This document shows positions 1 through 11,655 of a stretch of 64,000 bases of DNA, one piece after another. The translations under genes were made by a program, and so were the position numbers. Origin of the DNA: Multifurca ochricompacta (taxonomy: Eukaryota; Basidiomycota; Agaricomycetes; Russulales; Russulaceae); assembly GCA_022496185.1 (NCBI GenBank), contig WTXG01000009.1, positions 186,001 to 250,000 of the forward strand. Reading direction: 5' to 3'. Every line of letters begins with the position of its first letter. The first letter of the stretch is position 1. The notes beneath the pieces were generated by a model, which was not told the DNA's origin, ran no database searches, and saw only the letters and a program-made list of their open reading frames with translations.

Positions 1-2540
1 GCTTTGGCTCCAGCAATTATCACCAAGTTCTCTGCGGTGAATAAAGATCGAGCTTTGAGCCAAGTGATTGAATGTCTGCGCGAGGCTCATCTCCGTCTGC
101 CAGACCTTCAAGAGGTCTCCTTCGCCCTTGCCTGGTTTCTCCTCCTTCGCTTCCATGAAACCTATTTGAACACTGATTGCGAGGAAGCGATAGCCATCCT
201 GGACAGAATTACCACCTCCCCTGCACTTGGAGATAATTCGGAGTCACACCGAGACATATCTTCAATTATTATTGCAGCAGTCGCTTACCGTCGATGGGTC
301 ACTTGTGAGACCCCTCGAGATTTAGAGGTGTCGATTTCCCGCTTTCGTGTCTTGCTCAGCACACCGTCACTTCCTGATCGGCTTCGTCGTGCTATCGACC
401 GGTTCTTGGAGATTTGTGGGGAACTAGGTTCTAAATTTTTCGGCTTTACAGGAAGTCTTGAAGGAAAGCCCCCCTCGAATCTTGTCATTCCACTATTTCA
501 ACACCTGGAGACGTCTTTCGCTGAATCGAGCCTTGGTCGGGCTTTTTCATATAAATGGCACTTCGAAAATCTCAGAGGATTTAGTTCCAGGTTTCGCTTT
601 GATGATATAACGGACATAGAGGAGGCTATCAAATATTGTCGAACGTCACTCGCTTCGAATCATTCAAGTGCTTCCTTGGCCCATGGCACTGCTTGGTGGT
701 TGACTCGCCTCCTCCTTCGTGAAATTGGGCATACCTATAAACTCAAGTACCTCGACGGGCCAATTATCTACCAAAACGATTTCCTCAAAATGCTAGCAGC
801 AGAGGCCTTTCTCCTTCCTATAACCCAAGATATTATTCAGTCATTATTTTCCTCCTCCTCATTGCTCCGTCGCCGGTCGGATCATGATGAAGTGATGCAA
901 CTATTCCTCGTAGACGCTAACGACAGACTTACAAGAGCACCCGAACGATTCCATTTATCATGCGTCTGGGCACAGGTCGCGCGACTGATGGATCACCCCT
1001 CCATTCCGTTTGCATATGACAATGCCATGTTATGTATGCAAGACACTTTAGCCTTCGCGCCGACGCTACACATCCAGCATTCTCATCTTGCTTCAACGCG
1101 TGATAGTTATGAGACTTTGCCATTGAATTATGCATCGTATCAGATCCACACAGGTCAGTTAGAACGGGCCATCGAGACTCTTGACCAAGGAAGAGCCTTG
1201 CTCTGGTCTGAATTGCGTGGCCTTCGCACCTCAATCGACCGACTCACTCGGGTAGACCCGTCTTTAGCGAAGAAATTTTCTGGAGTTAATCGGGACCTCG
1301 AGGCGCTGACTATGTCCATCTCCCCGGTCGGCGGTATCCAAATGGGCGAGGGTGCTAGTGGCCAGGATGAGGGAGAGAGGGATCCGTTTAGTCGTCTCGT
1401 GGAAATGCAACGTAAACTTGTTCAAGAGCGCAAGGAGCTTATCTCGCAGATTCAAGCCTTGCCGAGCTTCGAGGGTTTCTTGAAGGTACCTCACTTCGAC
1501 GCTCTCCGCTCTGCTGCCTCGCGAGGACCCGTGATCATTATCAACCACTGCGAATGGCGCTGCGACATCCTCATCCTCCTTCACGACTCCCCTCCTTCCC
1601 TTGTCTCTACGCCTGACGGTTTTTATGACCGTGCCATCAAATTGAAGGATAGATTGCTGGACACCCGAAGAAAGCACCCGCTCGAATCAAAACAATATCA
1701 GCGCGCCCTGCGTTCTGTTCTCAAGGATCTATATGAGATTGTTGGGAAACCAGCCATCGAGAAGCTTCGCGTGCTGGAGATACCGGAACAATCACGAGTT
1801 TGGCTTTGTCCAACGTCCGTTCTTTGTTCACTTCCTCTCCACGCGATGGGTCCAATTCCATCAGATGACGGTGTCAAGCGGTATTTCTCCGACCTGTACA
1901 TACCTTCGTACACCTCGACGCTCTCTTCACTCATTGAATCTCGTAAACCCGCCCCCCAAACTTTGGACAGGCCTACGATACTCCTTGTGGCTCAACCAGA
2001 CGAATCCCTCTTAAAGGTGTGGGAAGAGATGATGGTCATTCAGGGTCTCAGTACAGAAGTAACGACTCTGGTGGGGGCGAAGGCGACGCCCGTTGCAGTG
2101 GTCGACGGCCTTCGAGATCATCGCTTTGCCCATTTCGCATGCCACGGAGAGCTCAAGACGGGTGAGCCATTCGACACTTCCTTCAAGCTTTACAGAGGCA
2201 AGCGCCTCACTCTACTCGATATCGTACGGTCTCAGCTTCCCTCGCCGAATTTGCCTTCCTCTCCGCTTGTCACACGGCCGAGGTGACAGATGAGAGCATC
2301 GCCGACGAGGGGCTCCACCTCACCGCCGCGATGCAATACTGTGGATTCCGAAGCGTGGTCGGGACTTTGTGGGAGATGGCCGATACGGATGGGAGAGATC
2401 TCGCCGAAGGTTTTTACCACTCGTTGTTCGTCTCATGGGAAGATGAAAAGGTGCCATATTATGAGAGATCGGCAACGGCGCTTCGGGACGCCGTCCGGAA
2501 TCTGAGGGGAAAGAAAGGGATACCCTTGAACGATGGGTGA
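1..2540 (+). CDS. TPR-CHAT protein, 5' end outside window, one frame break
   Basis: Large protein whose C-terminal third is a CHAT (caspase HetF associated with TPRs) domain. The catalytic histidine lies in the motif HFACHGE (about 2134-2154) and the catalytic cysteine in SACHTAE (about 2262-2282), followed by GFRSVVGTLWEM. These are the His/Cys dyad of a caspase-like peptidase. The preceding ~600 residues are helical and TPR-like (for example QIHTGQLERAIETLDQGRALL). There is no start codon inside the window, so the gene begins further left. Between RSQLP and AEFAFLSACHTAE the frame changes by one base at a CCC run (2239-2241); one added base restores the family motif, and there is no room for an intron. 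Either an assembly error or a young pseudogene. CHAT proteins of this type are multicopy in agaricomycetes; the substrate is unknown. Confidence 0.85.
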
Positions 2541-4354
2541 ATTTCGTACACTATGGCGCATGATATAGTCTGGGGGGCTTGTTCTCTGTGTAAGTTAGGT
2601 GAAAGAGCATTTTGTGGGCATAGTCACGGTGTAGGCTTTTTGGAGATGCAATTCATCTAGATATATTTTTCGCGCGTCAGGAAGGCGCACACGCGCACAC
2701 GCACCAAAACGCACCAACTTTCCAACAACTAACACTCGATGTCTACCACAATGTCTCGCACATAGTAATACATTGAACTTCATCAATTCCTTTACATGCA
2801 TGTAAAGCACGTAACTTTGGCCGGTAACCAGCTTGCATGCCTCTCAGATGCCTTCCCGGTTATTTTCGGTGTCTAATAGGTTTCCGAAGTCTCAGCGCCG
2901 TAACTAAACTCAGCTCTGTACTCATTCTACTTCTTTCTCCTGGTTTCGTCTACACTCTTCAAGGACTCGCTGAAAAAGATCAGCCCAGAACTACAGGTTG
3001 TAGTTATATTAGATCTCAGTCGCAAAGTTTAACAAACTCCGATTGTGGAGAAGGTTCGATACCCTGGTGGTCCTTCCCTCCAGGATCACCGGTTTGCCCC
3101 ATTTCGCGTGCCATGGCACAACTCAAGAAGAGCGTGTATCGGAATCGCAAGTTTAATCGAGGGTTGAGGGTCGAAAGTTCGGTTTGGGTGAAACAAGACG
3201 GTCGCATTCAACATTGTGCACTCCGAGTCGGTTGTCGACCTGATATGTTTCACGGAGAAACATGCTGGGCGCGGCAATGTAATCAGAACAAAGAAGCCCT
3301 TTACACGTAGTTGCCGGATTACGATCTCGGTTCATGACTTTCATCTGAAAATCAAAATGGGCACAGTCAACGCCGCACCACTTGTCTAATGCATTGGGAA
3401 AATCTCCAAATTGAGCTCGCAAGTAAATATTGAGCTGTGTGCAGACTCAATTGGCATCGGCACAGAACGGATACTCGGGGTAGAGGGTATCTTGGTACCC
3501 CCCCCCTCCCCAATAGATACCGATATCTAGTCGATGAACGAGGCATATTTGCGCTCCAGAAAAGTTCAGGACATGCAAGCTTCTTTGACTAAATCTGCGC
3601 CGTCATAGTCACTTGTACTTTAATTGGTAATGGTACAAAAACTGTCAACGCACCTTGCACTTGAAACGTAAATCGGTCTTTTTTTCGTGAGGGGTTCATC
3701 TCCGCCCTTTCCATAGTTGCCTAATTTAAACTTTTGATTTCCCCGCCCCTTCATTAAATTTCCGTGGTGAGAATAAATCGGTCCACGCAAGTACCTTGAG
3801 GCACGTCGTTTTGAGAAGGAACTGATAGGACATCCTCAGAAATCGATGAGGCCTGTTGGAATATCTCATTTGAGACGCGGTATCGCCCTGTTTCATAGTT
3901 CATGGGTATAAGCTTTGTCCCTGAACAGGAACATAGAATCGACAGTTTTCTCTACAGATAGCTTGAATGGACTCTCCACGAGGAAAATAGCGGTCCTTTG
4001 ATAACAGTTTCGTATCAGCAACGAGGCATAATTGCCGTATATTTTATCGTAAGAGTAAGAGATAAGCTACTTGACTCGTGATAATGTCTTTACTTGACTT
4101 GGGACTTGAGAAATTTCTGGCGGTGATGGCCGCCAAATGTCTTTATATCTTACGTTACGATGAAAGTTCAGTTTTGAGCATGTCAATGTCAAACACATGC
4201 GTGTGAGAGGAGGGGCGAGGCGAGAGTGGGTGAGTGAGTCGGTCCGCGTTCGCCGTTCAACTCGTCACGTGTGCCTGGCCCAAGTCCGTTCCGCCGCGCC
4301 GAACTTTAGACAAGTGCCAGTGCAATGCCAGTGCCAGTGCCAGTGCAAGCGTCA
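2541..4354. other. Intergenic, no gene seen apart from the CHAT relic
   Basis: No supported open reading frame longer than about 100 codons except one that overlaps the CHAT relic in another frame. It contains a C-run at about 3500-3507 and a CCAGTG-type hexamer repeat at about 4316-4346 just upstream of the tryptophanyl-tRNA synthetase start. The last few hundred bases presumably hold that gene's promoter and 5' UTR. Confidence 0.5.
3077..3160 (+). pseudogene. Relic of a second CHAT-domain gene
   Basis: A short stretch reads LQDHRFA, then after one extra base HFACHGT, and runs into a stop within about 15 codons. It matches the DHRFAHFACHGE region of the neighbouring CHAT gene (about 2118-2154) at DNA and protein level. 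The remaining CHAT domain is not readable around it. I read it as a decayed fragment of a tandem or dispersed CHAT copy. Unlike the other frame breaks in this window it carries an extra base rather than a missing one, and it has no intact context, so a true pseudogene is likely. Confidence 0.55.
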
Positions 4355-5826
4355 ATGATCCTAAAGTCGCCAATGCGGCGCGTCCAACTTCCATTCAGGT
4401 TTGTAACTATACAAAGCTCAGCGAGAACTAGCTACTCCAGTGGTACGCGGACCACGTCTAATCCAGGGCGCCCTTTGACACGACCTGTCTCAACAAGGTC
4501 AGATTCGTCTCGTATAATCTTCTCAGGAATTCAGCCTACAGGTATCCCCACGTGTGTCTTCTTCAGAGAAGGAAGCGATATTCCCTCCACGCTAATCACC
4601 GTTTATAGCTCGGAAACTACTTTGGCGCGCTTGTGAATTGGGTCAAGTTACAGGATGCTGCTGCACCTCATGACAAATTATTATTTTCCGTCGTCGGTTG
4701 GCACGCCCTTACACTACCACAAGATCCTAAAGCGCTCTTCGAAGCGCGGACAACCATGATAGCTCTCCTCCTTGCATCTGGGATAGATCATCGAAGGTCC
4801 ATTGTTTTCCATCAGGATGAGGTGCATCCTCACGTCGCGTTACTTCTTTACTTCCATACTCATACCTCCGTGGGGACAGGTCCAGAATCATACAGAACTG
4901 GCGTGGATTCTGAGTTGCATAACGCCAATCGGGAAGTTAAAGCGGATGACAACGTGGAAGGCGTGTCCCTTCGTTTTACGTTTCTCCCGGCCGTGAGCGT
5001 GACACGTATGTGTGATTGCAGTCGCGGCTGGCAGTATCGAGGAATGCCAATGACGAATCCGAAGTGGATGACTCTTTGTTAAACGCCGGTCTTTTCACCT
5101 ACCCTATCCTACAGGCGGCGGATATACTTGCCTACAGGTAAGTTTGTTCCCCCTTGAATTCCCGGATAGGTGCTAGAAATGAAAGGCGGCAGAGCAACGC
5201 ATGTACCTGTTGGAGAAGACCAGCAACAACACCTCGAGCTCACACGGGATCTCGCAGAGACCTTCAATCGCACATATCCAAGCCCTACGCCATTATTCAA
5301 GCTTCCGGAACTCATGCTCAGTGAGTTGATACTAGCTATGCTCGATCTCTCAGCCCGTTTATTTGTAGCGCCATCCAAACGCATCCTCTCTCTCAGAGAT
5401 TCCACAGTCAAAATGTCCAAGTCGGCAGCCGATCCCAACTCGCGCATCTTACTCACAGATTCGTACGAGACCATAGCCAAACGGGTTCGCAGCGCGGTGA
5501 CGGACTCTATCTCTGGTATCACATTCGATCCCGTAGAACGTCCCGGGACCAGTAATCTCCTCATGATCCTCTCCGCCTGTACGGGTGAAACGCCTGCAGC
5601 ATTGGCAGAACGCTACGCGAACAGCAACCATGGAGCGCTAAAAAAAGACGTGGTGGAAGCTGTGGAAGAGGCATTGCGCAAGCCTCGTGCGGAGTTTTCA
5701 CGTCTATGTGGCGAGAAGGCATTCCTTGAACAGGTAGCGCGAGATGGAGCACAAAAGGCCCAAGAACAATCTAATGAGACTTTAAAGGAGGTTCGAATGC
5801 GCGTCGGTTTGGACTACCAGCCCTAG
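4355..5826 (+). CDS. MSW1: Mitochondrial tryptophanyl-tRNA synthetase
   Basis: Class I synthetase charging tRNA-Trp, bacterial/mitochondrial type. Visible motifs: FSGIQPTGIP then LGNYFGALVNW (the HIGH-equivalent), HTELAWILSCITPIGKL, YPILQAADILAYR, HVPVGEDQQQHLELTRD, and KMSKS at about 5413-5427. The Arg/Ser-rich N-terminus from the ATG at 4355 fits a mitochondrial presequence; an in-frame ATG at 4325 is the alternative. Proposed exons: 4355-~4551, 4609-4821, 4880-4960, 5022-5137, 5193-5320, 5369-5826. The 4822, 5138 and 5321 donors are normal GT; the intron 4961-5021 appears to use a GC donor. Exon 1 to exon 2 joins in frame only if the CCCC run at 4546-4549 has one more C, giving GIPHLGNY. 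The C-terminus is complete. Confidence 0.88.
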
Positions 5827-6009
5827 CCCTGGCCCTAGCTCAAGCCCTAGATAGATTGTAACCATAGACATAGATTAAGGTTAGGGTTTTTAAGGTCGCT
5901 TTCGTTCGTTTGCGTTTGGTTTTTCTGTCTTTGACGTCGTAGAGCAGGTGTGGTGTTATTCAACCTTGGGAGTAATTGGTCTCATCTGGTCAGAGGTTAA
6001 ACATTGAAA

Positions 6010-8481
6010 ATGTCCTCCACGGTGACCCTTCCACTACTTCTCCCAACTAAAACGATCAACAAGGCCAACTATCCTGAGTGGCAGCCTCAACGACATCTCC
6101 AACCCCCTCAACCGCCAGTGGTTGACGATCAACGTATTCATGACCTTGAACTTGCTGTTCAACGCCAGCTGCTCGATGGGAAAGCTCTGAAAAAGACGCG
6201 TCCCCGACGGACAGTTGACTATGCAGGAGGGATGGGTCGTTGGGCGTTGGTCCGTCCATACATGAGCCTTTCATTATCCTAGAATCCTATTCTAACTTGT
6301 TCTCACTCGCGAGCAGTTTCGCAAGCTACAACCAAACCCTCGATACGTGCCATATATCCGGCCCAGTCCACCATACATCATCGATGTGCGTACTAACTAA
6401 GTATATGTATAAATAACTGACCGAGAGATATTGCCACCGGCAGCTACTTCCACCAAAAGCCTACCCCGATAATGCCTCAACGTCGCTCTGTACAAAATTT
6501 GTTCATACATCCACAAACAAAATCCGATGTCCAGTGAATGCCGTCACCGTCCGTCCATTTCGTCGGTTTTACCTGCCTGATCATGACGTCCCTTTTTTTT
6601 TCACTTCTAGTGGACACCCGAGGGTCGCCGTATACTGACCGGCTCTACAAGTGGGGAGTTTACAGCCTGGAATGGCCTGACATTCAACTTTGAAACTATT
6701 CTCCAAGCGCACGACACCGCCATTCGAGCCCTCACCTTCAACCACGCTGGCACGTACATTGCGTCTGCAGACCAATCTGGTATCGTCAAATATTTCCAAC
6801 CTAATATGAACAACCTCACCGCGTGGCCCGCACACCGTGAGGCTGTGCGCGGGCTCAGCTTCTCGCCAGATGACGAACGCTTCGCTACAGCCAGTGACGA
6901 TTCTACTGTGCGCATCTGGGCTTTCGCGGAGAGCCGGGAAGAGCGGGTTCTTACCGGACACGGATGGGACATCAAATGCGTCGAGTGGCACCCCACGATG
7001 GGCTTGCTCGTCTCCGGTAGCAAGGACAACCTTATCAAATTCTGGGATCCTCGCACTGGAACTGCGCTCACGACGCTGTACGTCTCATTTGATGAATCGC
7101 TCAGTGGTGTGGTGACAGGAGAAATGGACTGACACGCTTGTCTGGCAGTCACCAGCATAAGAATACCATACAAGCACTCGCATGGGCTCCCCATGGGAAC
7201 TTGCTCGCAAGCGCATCGCGCGACCAAACCGTGCGTGTGTTCGACATCCGCTCAATGAAGGAGTGGGTCGTCCTCCGTGGACACAAGAAGGAAGTCTGTT
7301 GTAAGATTCGACCCTCCCCCTTCTTGTATATACCCAAGAATGACCTATTAACAACACGGAACAGCGTTAGCATGGCATCCTGTCCACCCGATCCTCGTCT
7401 CCGGCGGCTCTGAAGGCGCCATCCTCCACTGGGACTTATCCTCCCCAACCGCTGGCACGCTTACACCCATATTCCAGACCGCACCCTCTACCTCCACCTC
7501 GACGACATCCCCATCCTCACACCCACCCATCACCTCCCCCTCTTTAAACGCACTCGCCGCAGCATCAACAGCGCCAGCTCCTCAAATCCCACCACGCGCC
7601 ACGCTCTCACAAGCGCACGACTCGAACGTCTGGGCGCTGGCGTTCCACCCCTTGGGACACCTCCTTGTATCCGCCTCAAACGATCACACGACCCGCTTTT
7701 GGGCGCGCGAACGTCCGGGAGATTCCGCCTCCGTCTTCGCACCCGGTGGTACCAAGCCAGCCGCCGCACCCATGGATGACGACGCGGATAACGATCCTTA
7801 CGATGACGACGACATGCTCGCCGTACCCGGCTTTGGAAGCTCCACCGCAGCGGCAGCAGCAGCAGCAGCAGCAGCAATAGGAGCGATGGCCACTGCTGGA
7901 TCAGGGACAGGGACCACCTTCACCGCTGAAGGTAGCGGCGGTATTGGTGCGAGCGCCGGTTGGTGGGGGGGTAATACTACTATGTCTACCACTGGCTTCA
8001 TGGACGGTCACCTCCTCAGTGGAGGAGGAAGTCTTGGCTCAGATGACGTCGTACCTGGGTTCGGTAGCGGTAGCGGTGGCGGTTTTGGAGGTAACGATGA
8101 TGATGATGACGATGGGAGTAACGAGATTCCCGGGTTTGGCAGTGCTGGTGGTGGTGGTAATGGTGGTGGCGGTGGTGGTTTTGGTACCGTTGGGGGCGGA
8201 GGACCTGGTGGGGTTGGTCGTCAGAATGGCTTATCGATGTCGTCTTTATCATTAGCATCAGCATCGGCATCGGCATCGATGACCGCGGGAGGACGGGAGC
8301 TCAGCAAACTGACGATTGGGCTTATCGCCGGGCCGGCGGCGATGGCGGAGGACGTGGAGGTGGTGGATACGACGGCAATGGTGGACGGCCTTCTGGAGGA
8401 TTTGGTGGTGGTGGTGGTGGCGGGCGTGGTTCGCGGTGGAATGGCTCAAGTGGGGTGCGCAGAGGCGGCGGACGTTACTAA
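6010..8481 (+). CDS. PFS2: Polyadenylation factor subunit Pfs2 (WDR33-like)
   Basis: WD40 scaffold of the cleavage and polyadenylation factor that reads the poly(A) signal region. The conserved N-terminal element ([15 protein letters not shown], then [18 protein letters not shown]) precedes WD repeats such as [41 protein letters not shown] and [16 protein letters not shown]. Introns: 6250-6316, 6386-6443, 6549-6610, 7078-7148, 7301-7364. The tail after about 7760 is acidic, then Gly/Ala/Ser-rich, and ends in an RGG-type segment ([27 protein letters not shown]). To reach that tail the frame must shift by one base at the AAA run 8306-8308; without it an unrelated C-terminus would stop at 8497. 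ATG at 6010 chosen because the family N-terminus follows directly. Confidence 0.9.
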
Positions 8482-8671
8482 CTCTGTCGCAATATAGTTT
8501 TTTTTTTTTCTCTTTTGAGCATGCTCACATCGCCTTGAGGGAAAAAAAACGTGTTTGTATTGCAGCTTCTAGGTGTAAAGAGTAATCAAACGAATGAATG
8601 GACGCTGCGTCCACGTGTATGCAAAATTGGAACCCAAAAAAAGAAGACAAGATATGCGATACATCGGAAGA

Positions 8672-8692
8672 AGAGAGAGAGAGAGAGAGAGA
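8672..8692. repeat. (GA)n microsatellite
   Basis: About ten GA units in the interval between the convergent Pfs2 and PP1-regulator genes, probably 3' UTR or spacer. Confidence 0.85.
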
Positions 8693-9152
8693 AAGAGATA
8701 TTGCAGATGAACTAAGGCAAGAGATTGGAAAAGGAGGACCTCATGTATGGATGAGCGACGAGATGAAAAAAGATAGAAACCATTACCAAGAGCCTCCGTG
8801 TTGTCATAACGTAACGTATAGTAAAGGGAGGAAAGTCGGGGTAGGAAGAGAGGGAAGAATAGAGTCCGCAGAGAGGCACTTCAGCCACGTCATCGTGGGG
8901 GCCATTTAACCATAAATATGTGAAAAAAAGGGGGACAGACGAACAAGGCAAGGCGGTGGTCATACAGTCGTGGCAGAGTCGTTGAGGATGCCATGCCGGG
9001 CGCTGACGCTTGGGGGTTCGCTGATGATACACAAGTAGGGCGCGATGGGACGAGTTGCAATGGGTGTCGCCGCGTCGCGCAGCCAATTTTATTGGGGTTC
9101 TTTAGATGAATGTCGTTCAGGGGGTCGGGGGAAGGGAAGGGAAGGGATCCGT

Positions 9153-11655
9153 TCAGAACAAAAGAGGCGTCGATGGCGTGAGGGGTAAGCAACGTAAAGT
9201 GGGGCCAGTAGGTGTGGCGGACCCGCTGCGCTGAAGCTCATCATCTGATGCTGTCGCAGATACACGTCTGTGCGCGCGAGGTGTTGCGAATGGGGAGCCT
9301 GATTTCAACGAGCTACCACCAAGTGGCGGTGACTGACCTGCGGAGAGGAACTCTTCGACACTCGATGCTGAGTACGAACGCGGGATCAAATTCGAATGCT
9401 CAACCGTCCATCGGGTCCTGACCCCGTAAAGAAGCAGAAACTGCGGAAAAACAGCATCAGTGACCACGTTTCACGCCAACCAAATGGGTGACCATACCGG
9501 TTCAGAAGAACGTTATAGTTCCCAAGATGGTGGACCGGCGAATCACATTTCTCATCCGCCGCCGGAACTCCATGACGCGTGGCCACCACCGGTTCAGCGG
9601 GGCTTGAACTCGGGCTAGGACTATTAGATCGCGACGATGAGCTACTAGTGATCGATGGCGTGCTCTCCTCACTCGCACCCGGAACCCAACCCTGCGTCGG
9701 GAGGTGCTGCTTCGGGGACGAGTAGGGCGGGAATGAGTTGAAGCGCGAGAACGACGGAGTCTGTGGGTGAGCTGATGTAGATGCAGACAATGGGACAGAG
9801 GGTAGGGCAGGACTAGCAAAGGGCGAAGTTGGTGGCGTACGCTTCACGGCGGGCGCATGCGAAAGTTCAAGAGTGCCGCCTCGAGTATGATTACGCGAGC
9901 CAAAACCCGATCCACTACGGCGCAGGGACGGGACAAGTGTGATCGCATCATCTGATTCACGGTCTACATCCGAATCACGCATGGGAAAAGGTGATGCACC
10001 ATCAGTCGTGTCGCGCGGAGAGCCGCAAGATGCGCGAGTAGAGTGAGGCCATGGAACTGATGGAACTGAGCCCGGCAGCGCAGATGGGTACGTGCTTGTC
10101 CGAGCATGCGAGGGCGTTGTGGGTGCCGCGGGCGCGCGCCAAGGGGTACGTAGCGAGGCCGCGAAATCATATCGCGCGGCGAGTGAACCTTCTGATTTGA
10201 AGCTTGGCGTTGCATCCCGCGGTGGCGGACTTGGCGTTGGAGACGGCGACTCCCAACGACGGCGAGAGTGTTGAGCAAGAATGCCACCGATTGTGTCAGA
10301 TGTACGGCCAAGCTTGACAACCTGCTCAAGCTTGCGCCGTAGATCCGCAATATCCTCAGCTGGGTGAGTGTTTGCGGTTTCTCCTTTACAGCTGCTGGTT
10401 CTGGCTTCGATGCCTTCTTGCGCACAACGCTTACTTGGTAGTTTCGGCCGTTATTGTTATCCCAGATCTCGCGGCCCGCGACAGAGTATCGGACAGCGAG
10501 AAAGATAGTCTTCTCCTCTGCGCGGGAAAGTACATCAGCGAGCTTAATTGCGAAAATAAAGCGGTCAACGGCGCCATTGTCAAGAGACTCCTTGTAGCGG
10601 GCGGTGACTTCCGACGTTGTCTGCCACTTGTCGAGCGTGAAGCGCACCGCAACCCACTTTTCGAATGCAATATTTCGCACACGAACAACACCCTCGACCG
10701 TGGTTCCTACAAGGTCAATGTTCTCGACGGCTATATCTCGGGTGTCCTCGGTCAAAGGCGGGGCTGTGGGGACGTCGACGTGGTGCATGACGAGCGAACG
10801 TTCACTGAGATTATCGTCGCGACCGTAGATGAAAGGCGGAAACTCTGAATCCGTCCCGCTCGTATCCGTTGGACTCCCGTCACGCGAGACAGCAAGAGGC
10901 TTCTGCTCCGCAAGGAAGAGCTTCACATGCTCCAACTGAGCATGAAAGCGGACACCCTTGTGTGCTGGAGTTGCTGGCGCGCTTTTAGATGAGCTAAGGC
11001 CAACCGGATCGGTGATTACGGTCAGAGAACCCCGTGCAGGCGTGCGCTTCATCTTGAGTGACGACTTGACTGGCTCACCCGATTTTTTCCGAAGTAATGG
11101 TGGGGAAGGTTCACTTCGCGTGATCACGGCAGCAACAAAGCTATGAGCATGAGACTCGGATAGATTGCGTGAGATGGCACCACTGAGGTTCTTCCGAGGC
11201 GCGGAAGGTGAGTCATCACTAAAATTGCCTTGAGCGGGGGTGGGAGTCGATTGTTCTGGAGGGCGGATAGAAGGGAAGCGCTGGCCACGGTGGCGTCGTG
11301 GAAGAACGGGCTGGGTAACAGACTCAGATGGCGACGGGCGAGTAACCAAGGTGGGTGGAACTGTAGAGCTAGTTCCGGACTTGATAAGATCTGATGGAGT
11401 TGGAAGGTGAACATGAACCGCAGCTGAAGTAGTACTTGAGGACATTGGCGTTGTAGGAGGGCTAGCACGAGTGAAAATCACGCCAGCAGGTGGCGAGTCG
11501 GTAAGAGGAGCGACAAAGGGGGAAACTCGGCGGGAACTGGGTGCCAAGGAGAACCTCCTAGGAACCAAGGGAAGGGGCGCCGTTGAGGAGTTGCGCGAGT
11601 AGTGGATGTCTCGAGAGGGAGGGCATTCGTGGGTTGCCAATACCGTGGAAGTCAT
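9153..11655 (-). CDS. Glycogen-targeting PP1 regulatory subunit with CBM21
   Basis: Counterpart of yeast Gac1/Pig1: anchors type 1 protein phosphatase on glycogen. From the ATG at 11655 a Ser/Pro-rich N-terminal region is followed by an RVxF-type PP1 docking site (KGVRF, residues about 233-237, in KGVRFHAQLEHVKLFL) and a CBM21 carbohydrate-binding module at about residues 300-410 (VRVRNIAFEKWVAVRFTLD, then FLAVRYSVAGREIWDNNNG). After residue ~430 the frame must gain one base at the TTT run 10371-10373 (plus strand) to continue into EDIADLRRKLEQVVKLG, a short coiled segment, and a long Ser/Pro-rich tail. A short intron (donor about 9500, acceptor about 9443) is probable. The end is uncertain: one frame stops at 9386; a one-base shift near there extends to 9153 through RSYSASSVEEFLSAGQS. 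Confidence 0.78.

Noticed and set aside
8213..8304. Sixth intron in Pfs2
   Set aside because: Phase would fit, but the interval is open and Ser/Ala-rich in frame, and one extra A at 8306-8308 connects it directly to the RGG tail.
7798..8449. Long minus-strand frames opposite the Pfs2 tail (His-, Ala- and Ser-rich)
   Set aside because: They are antisense translations of GGT/GAT/GCA repeats in the Gly/Ala/Asp-rich tail of Pfs2.
9153..9467. Separate small gene at the 3' end of the PP1 regulator
   Set aside because: The segment RSYSASSVEEFL continues the style of the preceding Ser/Pro tail and is one base out of frame; better explained as its C-terminus.
10366..10450. Intron between the CBM21 and the coiled segment of the PP1 regulator
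   Set aside because: A donor (GTAAGC or GTGCGC) and weak acceptor exist, but the sequence across them reads as coding (VRKKASKPEPAAVKEKPQ) and one added base joins the frames directly, matching the pattern in other genes.
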